From NCBI GenBank assembly GCA_029338735.1, contig JAQYAY010000014.1, positions 1 through 64,000 on the forward strand: 64,000 nucleotides of DNA, read 5' to 3'. This document shows, one piece after another, positions 57,787 to 64,000 of the stretch. This DNA comes from Lachnospiraceae bacterium (GTDB lineage Bacteria > Bacillota > Clostridia > Lachnospirales > Lachnospiraceae). The notes beneath the pieces are model-generated. The model was given only the letters and a program-made list of their open reading frames with translations, did no database searches and was not told the origin of the DNA. A program made the translations under genes and the position numbers. Position 1 is the stretch's first letter. Each line of letters starts with the position of its first letter.

Positions 57787-58635
57787 ATGAGAGTTGAATT
57801 AGACGACACTATCGATCTGAAAAAGATTGCCGACAGTGGGCAGTGCTTCCGCTGGAAAGAAGTAGCGGATGATACCTTCCGTGTGACAGCATTTGGCAAG
57901 GTCCGGTACTTCACACAGGAAGATCCGAAGACGATCAGCATAGACTGTGATTCAGATGAATATCAGCAGATCTGGAAGGATTATCTCGATATAGACACGA
58001 ACTATGACAGGGTCATTGCGTCAATTGACAGTGATGATGCATTCCTGACAGCGGCCGGAGAAGCCGGCCGTGGTATCAGGATCCTGAGACAGGATCCGCT
58101 CGAGACTCTGATCACTTTTATCATTTCCCAGAGAAAAAATATACCAGCCATCAAGTCATGCGTGGACAAGCTCTGTCATGCATCAGGATCATTCCTTGGA
58201 GACTATGACGGGGAAGATGTGTATTCATTCCCACAGCTGAATCAGCTCGTCGCTCTGTCATGTGAGAAATGTGGCGGTGGTTTCTGCTCGTATCACGAGG
58301 CTGGGATTGACAGCTGTTCACTCGGCTACCGTATGCCATATATCCAGGAGACTATCAGCCGGCTCATCATGAATCCGTCACTGATCGAATATATGGAAGC
58401 ACTCGATGATCAGACCCTCTATAATGAGCTCCTCGGATTCAAGGGTGTCGGGAAAAAAGTCGCCAACTGCACGGCCCTCTTCGGATTCCATCGTCTGGAT
58501 TTCTTCCCGATAGATGTCTGGATAAAGCGCGTCATAGATGAACAGTATGGTGGCTCATTTGACCAGACAGTCTATTCACCATATGCCGGAGTCATCCAGC
58601 AGTATATGTTTTATTATTACAGGACTATCTCCTGA
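57787..58635 (+). CDS. OGG1-like DNA glycosylase/AP lyase (HhH-GPD)
   Basis: DSGQCFRW, ISQRKNIPAIK, GFKGVGKKVANCTALFGF...FPIDVWIKRV. Confidence 0.9.
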   Translation: MRVELDDTIDLKKIADSGQCFRWKEVADDTFRVTAFGKVRYFTQEDPKTISIDCDSDEYQQIWKDYLDIDTNYDRVIASIDSDDAFLTAAGEAGRGIRILRQDPLETLITFIISQRKNIPAIKSCVDKLCHASGSFLGDYDGEDVYSFPQLNQLVALSCEKCGGGFCSYHEAGIDSCSLGYRMPYIQETISRLIMNPSLIEYMEALDDQTLYNELLGFKGVGKKVANCTALFGFHRLDFFPIDVWIKRVIDEQYGGSFDQTVYSPYAGVIQQYMFYYYRTIS

Positions 58636-60367
58636 GCAGCACACAGCCGTATCCGGAGATAGTTCCGTCAAATATCTTATCCTGAAGCAGTTCTTTATAG
58701 TCCCTGTATTCTCTGGCACTTACATCTCCATCCTTCGTGTGGAAGATCAGTATCTCGCCGGAGGAGAGGTGATATTCGAGGAGACCACGTTCGTCATCAC
58801 AGTCAATTCTGTCATAGTCACCATCGGTGATCGCCCTTATTGTATGACGGAAGTAGGTCAGTCTCTGATACCAGTGGTACATATCCATATCCTGTTTCTT
58901 TTCATCCCAGAGCATTCCGCGTCTGTTGTCAGGATCATCTCCACCAGTCATTGCAATTTCATCACCATAATAGATAAATGGTGTTCCCGGTAGCAGCATC
59001 TGAAAGGCTGCAGCCAGAGCGAGCTTGCGCTTGTCGCCGCCGGCTCTCCACAGGAATCTGCTCGTGTCATGGCTGTCGATCAGGTTCCAGAGCACAGGCA
59101 GGACAGCGCTGTGGTACTGGCCTTCAAGGAAGCTCTGCTGCGAGAGAAATTCAGATGGCCCTATATCTCCACTACAGATCATTTCACCGATATTCTTGTA
59201 AAATGCATAGTTCATGACAGAATCCCACTCATCTCCCTGCAGGAAATCAGGTGAGAAATGCCATACTTCTCCGACGAGAAGGGCATCCGGATTCGCAGAC
59301 TTTACAGCCCTGCGGAACTTTTTCCAGAAATCATGACCTATTTCATCACCGACATCGAGTCTCCATCCATCAATCCCGAAATCCTTTATATAATGGCAGG
59401 CGACGTCGATCACATATTGGGCAGCATCCGGATTCGACAGATTGAGCTTCGGCATGAATCCAACATATGCAAAGCTCTGGTATGACGGCTTGTGCGTCCT
59501 GTCGCCTCTTACGACATCGCTGCTGTCGAGATAGTACCAGTCATAGTATTCGGAGTCTGTACCATTTTCTTCAATATCCCTGAATGCAAAGAAGTCTGGT
59601 GAAGTATGGTTGAATACGCCGTCGAGCATGACGCGCATGCCGTTCCTGTGTGCAGTGTTGACAAGCGTATGCAGATCTTTTTCATCTCCAAGAGAGGGAT
59701 CCACAGCGTAGTAATCGATAGTGTCATACTTGTGAGATGAATTTGATCTGAAGATCGGTGTCATATAGATCACATCGACGCCGAGCTCCTTGAGATACGG
59801 GATGTGCTCCGTGATTCCCTTCAGATTGCCATGCAGATCATCGTTGAATGCGATAGGAGTCTTGTACCACAGTTCATCAGGCACATCCTCAGTCGTTGCG
59901 AATCTTGTCGGAAAAATCTGATACACCACGGCATTCCTGGCCCAGTCCGGAACCCTGAATGTCAGCTCTCTTCTCGATATCAGAGGGCAGTCAAACATGG
60001 CCTCGACGTCACCCGGCTCGCCTGAGAAGAATCTCGAATCACCGTACCATATCCTCGCGCCTGCTTCATCCACCATTTCGAAGAAATATCTGAGGCAGAG
60101 CATATCAGGATTCTTCTGGTACTGACCGGCCTGCGGTATATCAATATCTGCGGAAAAATAATCGTGGCCGAAGTCGCTCGCAATTTTTTTCATGCGGCAG
60201 CAGGCCCTTGTATCAGCAATGGCCGGATCTATATATTTGTCACGGGTATGCAGATAGATGGCATTCATATCGCCTCTTGCGGCAGAGATCCTTATACGGA
60301 GCTTTCCGTTTTCAAGGAAAAAGCAGTCACGCTGGTCTGCATAGTGTGAAATTCCTGAGTAAATCAT
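58625..60367 (-). CDS. GH13 alpha-amylase/neopullulanase-like hydrolase
   Basis: DGVFNHT, GWRLDVGDEIG, LLVGEVWH, NLIDSHDTSRF. Confidence 0.93.
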   Translation of the reverse strand: MIYSGISHYADQRDCFFLENGKLRIRISAARGDMNAIYLHTRDKYIDPAIADTRACCRMKKIASDFGHDYFSADIDIPQAGQYQKNPDMLCLRYFFEMVDEAGARIWYGDSRFFSGEPGDVEAMFDCPLISRRELTFRVPDWARNAVVYQIFPTRFATTEDVPDELWYKTPIAFNDDLHGNLKGITEHIPYLKELGVDVIYMTPIFRSNSSHKYDTIDYYAVDPSLGDEKDLHTLVNTAHRNGMRVMLDGVFNHTSPDFFAFRDIEENGTDSEYYDWYYLDSSDVVRGDRTHKPSYQSFAYVGFMPKLNLSNPDAAQYVIDVACHYIKDFGIDGWRLDVGDEIGHDFWKKFRRAVKSANPDALLVGEVWHFSPDFLQGDEWDSVMNYAFYKNIGEMICSGDIGPSEFLSQQSFLEGQYHSAVLPVLWNLIDSHDTSRFLWRAGGDKRKLALAAAFQMLLPGTPFIYYGDEIAMTGGDDPDNRRGMLWDEKKQDMDMYHWYQRLTYFRHTIRAITDGDYDRIDCDDERGLLEYHLSSGEILIFHTKDGDVSAREYRDYKELLQDKIFDGTISGYGCVLLRR

Positions 60368-60391
60368 TATGTCTCCTTCTATAAATCTGTC

Positions 60392-60934
60392 TTAATGCGA
60401 CAGGAACTCATGTCTGAGCCTCTGCGCGGCATTTTCATCATGAACATTATAGGCATTCTTCAGCGCTTTTTCCATAAGAACAAAGGCTCTTTCAAATTTT
60501 TCGATACCGGTATTCTTCCATAAGAAGTCAGCACCGTTTACCACAGACCACACGTCAGCAGCTGAACGGCGGAGCTTTTCCTCGGGCTTTACAGAGACGA
60601 GCCCCAGGAGTTTTTTTCCATATTTGTCTGAATCCATTGTGGCAATATACTTCACAGCGGAGTCATAGAGGACATCATACATGACTTCTTCGGCTTCTTC
60701 GCGGGCGAGCCCTTCGGCAATAGTATTTTCAATGATGTCGAATCCGAACTGATTGAAGATCTCGAGACTCTTCCGGATCCTGTCCCTGTTGCTGCTGAGC
60801 GCGCTGCGGTTGTCAGATACATGCATCAGGTCAGTGAATCCGCCGATGAATCTGTCGGTTCCGGCATCTCTGCCAGCCTTCCTGATGCGCTTATTTTCAA
60901 GCTTTTCAGCCAGTTCTTCCTTGGTATTTTCCAT
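60392..60934 (-). CDS. Uncharacterised protein
   Basis: 180-aa ORF in an operon-like arrangement with the GH13 gene. Confidence 0.65.
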   Translation of the reverse strand: MENTKEELAEKLENKRIRKAGRDAGTDRFIGGFTDLMHVSDNRSALSSNRDRIRKSLEIFNQFGFDIIENTIAEGLAREEAEEVMYDVLYDSAVKYIATMDSDKYGKKLLGLVSVKPEEKLRRSAADVWSVVNGADFLWKNTGIEKFERAFVLMEKALKNAYNVHDENAAQRLRHEFLSH

Positions 60935-61120
60935 TAAAAAACCTCCATCGTTATCTTATCAGCTTTGCAGATTTCATTCAATATACTAGAAGAACATAAT
61001 AGAATCTTCAATATTCAGGATAATATTTTCTATTTTTTTCAGTTCACAAAAAATATATATTTATACACGTAAACAAAAACGACACGGAGGGTGTCACAAA
61101 GGTTGAAGGAGGAAATCTCT

Positions 61121-62401
61121 ATGAAATCAAGAAAAGTAGTTGCTTTAGGACTAGCTGCAGCAATGGCAATTTCACTTGCAGCCTGCGGTGGTTCATCAAA
61201 CTCATCGTCATCAGCTAAGAAGTCATCTTCTGGCTCAGCTTCATCGAGCGGAACAGTTGCCAACAAAGACAAGCCGGTTGTATGGTACAACCGTCAGCCG
61301 TCAAACAGCTCAACAGGAGAGCTTGACAGCAAAGCGCTTCACTTCAATGACAACACCTACTATGTAGGATTCGATGCTAATCAGGGTGCTGAATTACAGG
61401 GAACAATGATCGCAGATTACATCAAAGAGCACAAGGATGAGATCGACAGAAACGGGGACGGAACCATCGGATATGTTCTTGCAATCGGTGATATCGGACA
61501 TAACGATTCAATCGCCCGTACAAGAGGTGTTCGTAAGGCTCTTGGAACAGCAGTCAAGGATGGCGACAACATCGACTATCAGGCAATCGGAACCAATACC
61601 GATGGATCAGCCAAGGATGTTCAGGATGGTTCAATCGATGGTGTAGACTTAAAGATCAGAGAGCTTGCTTCACAGGAGATGAAGAACTCAGCCGGAGCTA
61701 CATGGGATGCAGCTACAGCTGGTAACGCAATCCAGTCATGGTCTTCATCATTCGGTGATCAGATCGATATCGTAGTATCCAACAACGATGGTATGGGAAT
61801 GTCAATGTTCAATGCATGGTCAAAGGCAGAGAAGGTTCCTACATTCGGATATGATGCTAACTCAGATGCAGTAGCAGCTATCGCAGAAGGATATGGCGGA
61901 ACAATTTCACAGCACGCAGATGTACAGGCTTACCTCACACTCCGTGTTCTTCGTAATGCACTTGATGGTGTAGACGTTATGACAGGTATCTCAAAGGCTG
62001 ATGACCAGGGCAACGTACTTGAGGAAGGCAAAGATTACAGATATGATGAAGAGAACCGTTCATTCTATGCATTGAACCTCGCAGTAACAGCTGATAACTA
62101 TAAGGACTTCACAGATTCTACAAAGGTTTATGAGCCGGTATCAAAGCAGCTCAACAGCGACAAGAAGAAGGTATGGCTTGATATCTACAATGCATCAGAT
62201 AACTTCCTTGGATCAACATATCAGCCACTTCTTGAGAAGTATGATGACCTTATGAATCTCGATGTTGACTACATCGGTGGTGATGGACAGACAGAGTCAA
62301 ATATCACAAACAGACTTGGAAATCCTAACCAGTATGATGCATTCGCAATCAACATGGTTAAGACAGATAATGCAGCATCATATACATCACTTCTCCAGTA
62401 A
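61121..62401 (+). CDS. Galactose/glucose-type ABC transporter substrate-binding lipoprotein (MglB-like)
   Basis: Lipobox AISLAACGG, Ser-rich linker, EF-hand-like DRNGDGTIGY, IVVSNNDGMGMSMFNAW; start after AAGGAGG. Confidence 0.9.
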   Translation: MKSRKVVALGLAAAMAISLAACGGSSNSSSSAKKSSSGSASSSGTVANKDKPVVWYNRQPSNSSTGELDSKALHFNDNTYYVGFDANQGAELQGTMIADYIKEHKDEIDRNGDGTIGYVLAIGDIGHNDSIARTRGVRKALGTAVKDGDNIDYQAIGTNTDGSAKDVQDGSIDGVDLKIRELASQEMKNSAGATWDAATAGNAIQSWSSSFGDQIDIVVSNNDGMGMSMFNAWSKAEKVPTFGYDANSDAVAAIAEGYGGTISQHADVQAYLTLRVLRNALDGVDVMTGISKADDQGNVLEEGKDYRYDEENRSFYALNLAVTADNYKDFTDSTKVYEPVSKQLNSDKKKVWLDIYNASDNFLGSTYQPLLEKYDDLMNLDVDYIGGDGQTESNITNRLGNPNQYDAFAINMVKTDNAASYTSLLQ

Positions 62402-62447
62402 TCAAGAGTACAGTTTCATACAACTGAACGAAATTTAAACAGAACAG

Positions 62448-62480
62448 GAGGCATCAGGAAAGTCACCTGATGCCTCTTTT
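62448..62480 (+). other. Intercistronic hairpin/attenuator between mglB- and mglA-like genes
   Basis: GAGGCATCAGG-aaagtca-CCTGATGCCTC-TTTT. Confidence 0.85.
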
Positions 62481-62509
62481 GAAAAGGAAATATCAAGCAG
62501 GAGAACAAT

Positions 62510-64000
62510 ATGCCAGAAGAAGATAAGAAAGACGATATAATCTTATCGATTCGTGGAATGTGCAAATCCTTCGGAAGAAACCGTGTGCTCGACCACATCA
62601 ATATGGATGTGAAACGTGGCTCCATAATGGGTCTGATGGGTGAGAACGGAGCAGGCAAGTCAACTATGATGAAGTGTCTGTTTGGTACTTATCAGAAAGA
62701 CGAAGGGCAGATAATCCTCGACGGTAAGGAAATCAATTTCTCGGGACCGAAAGAAGCCCTTGAGAACGGAATTGCAATGGTGCATCAGGAGCTGAACCAG
62801 TGTCTTGAGAGAAGCGTCATTGACAATCTTTTCCTCGGAAGATACCCGACCAATTCACTCGGAGTCATAGACGAGGGACGAATGAAAAAGGAAGCTTCGG
62901 ATCTTTTCCGTAAGCTGAACATGACAGTGAACCTGACACAGTCAATGAAAAATATGTCAGTATCACAGAGACAGATGGTAGAAATAGCAAAAGCTATTTC
63001 ATATAATTCCAAGATCATCGTGCTCGATGAGCCTACATCATCTCTTACAGTTCCTGAAGTAGAGAAGCTGTTCAAGATGATGAGATCACTCAAAGAGCAG
63101 GGAATCTCGATCATCTATATTTCACATAAGATGGATGAGGTGTTTGAGATCTGTGACGAGGTATCGGTTCTTCGAGATGGTAGTCTGGTAATGACCAAGA
63201 ATGTCAGGGACACCAACATGAATGAGCTCATAGCAGCCATGGTTGGCCGTTCCCTCGACAACAGATTCCCGCCGGTTGACAATACACCGGGCCATGTGAT
63301 CCTGAAGGTCCAGCATCTGTCGACAAAGTTTGCACCGTATCTCAAAGATATTTCTTTTGATGTAAGGAAAGGTGAGATCTTCGGACTGTACGGACTTGTA
63401 GGAGCCGGCAGATCAGAACTCTTAGAGACTATTTTCGGAGTCAGGACCCGTGCGAGCGGCCGTGTCTACTACAACGGACAGCTGATGAATTTCAACAGCT
63501 CGAAGGAAGCAATGGATCACGGATTCGCAATGATCACAGAGGAACGTAAGGCCAACGGTCTCTTCCTCAAGGGCGATATCACATTCAATACGACAATTGC
63601 CAATCTGAACCATTACAAGACAGGACCTGCACTTTCCAATCCAAAGATGACAAAGGCTACATCCAATGAGATAGCAGTCATGCACACCAAGACAATGGGA
63701 CCTGAAGACATGATCTCCAATCTGTCAGGTGGTAACCAGCAGAAGGTCATCTTTGGTAAATGGATTGAGAGAGATCCGAAGGTATTCATGATGGACGAGC
63801 CTACAAGAGGTATTGATGTAGGAGCCAAGTACGAGATATATGAGCTCATCATCAAGATGGCCAAGCAGGGCAAGACGATCATCGTAGTATCATCGGAGAT
63901 GCCTGAGATCCTCGGAATCACTAACAGGATCGGGGTAATGAGCAATGGTCATCTGTCAGGTATCGTGAATACGAAAGAGACGAACCAGGAGGAACTCCTG
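62510..64000 (+). CDS. Galactose/ribose-type ABC transporter ATPase (MglA-like), 3' end beyond window
   Basis: 497 codons open to the window end; two NBDs: MGENGAGKSTMMK ... and degenerate GLVGAGRSELLE with NLSGGNQQKVIFGKW. Confidence 0.92.
   Translation, partial: MPEEDKKDDIILSIRGMCKSFGRNRVLDHINMDVKRGSIMGLMGENGAGKSTMMKCLFGTYQKDEGQIILDGKEINFSGPKEALENGIAMVHQELNQCLERSVIDNLFLGRYPTNSLGVIDEGRMKKEASDLFRKLNMTVNLTQSMKNMSVSQRQMVEIAKAISYNSKIIVLDEPTSSLTVPEVEKLFKMMRSLKEQGISIIYISHKMDEVFEICDEVSVLRDGSLVMTKNVRDTNMNELIAAMVGRSLDNRFPPVDNTPGHVILKVQHLSTKFAPYLKDISFDVRKGEIFGLYGLVGAGRSELLETIFGVRTRASGRVYYNGQLMNFNSSKEAMDHGFAMITEERKANGLFLKGDITFNTTIANLNHYKTGPALSNPKMTKATSNEIAVMHTKTMGPEDMISNLSGGNQQKVIFGKWIERDPKVFMMDEPTRGIDVGAKYEIYELIIKMAKQGKTIIVVSSEMPEILGITNRIGVMSNGHLSGIVNTKETNQEELL

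Overview
The window is a chromosomal segment of a low-to-mid GC Firmicute. Gene content and order look Clostridia/Lachnospiraceae-like, which is an inference. It begins in the 3' end of a 23S rRNA gene, followed by a six-tRNA cluster (Asp, Val, Thr, Tyr, initiator Met, Phe) with no 5S gene between. Most of the rest is housekeeping: split transketolase, PBP1A, ROK glucokinase, signal peptidase I, a heterodimeric ABC exporter, MurC, DnaD/DnaB-like and DnaC/DnaI-like replication proteins, PRPP synthetase, TyrRS, MntP, MetRS, TatD, RsmA, TadA, HydF, an aconitase-family hydratase and an OGG1-like glycosylase. Accessory blocks are (i) a surface locus with a 2592-aa repeat/FN3 protein, a class B-type sortase and an LRR protein ending in a TPKTAD sorting-like signal; (ii) a cellobiose phosphorylase/LacI/CUT1 ABC locus; and (iii) an mglBA-like galactose ABC locus cut by the window end. 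Non-coding highlights are a large SRP RNA on the minus strand with a good promoter, two abutting pairs of perfect DnaA boxes upstream of the DnaD/DnaC-like genes, a regulated-looking mntP leader, a 48-bp dyad centred on the tRNA-Pro promoter, and an unassigned three-way-junction RNA candidate next to tRNA-Val(CAC). I saw no CRISPR array, transposase, phage module or recognisable defence island. Everything was read by eye, without folding or database searches.
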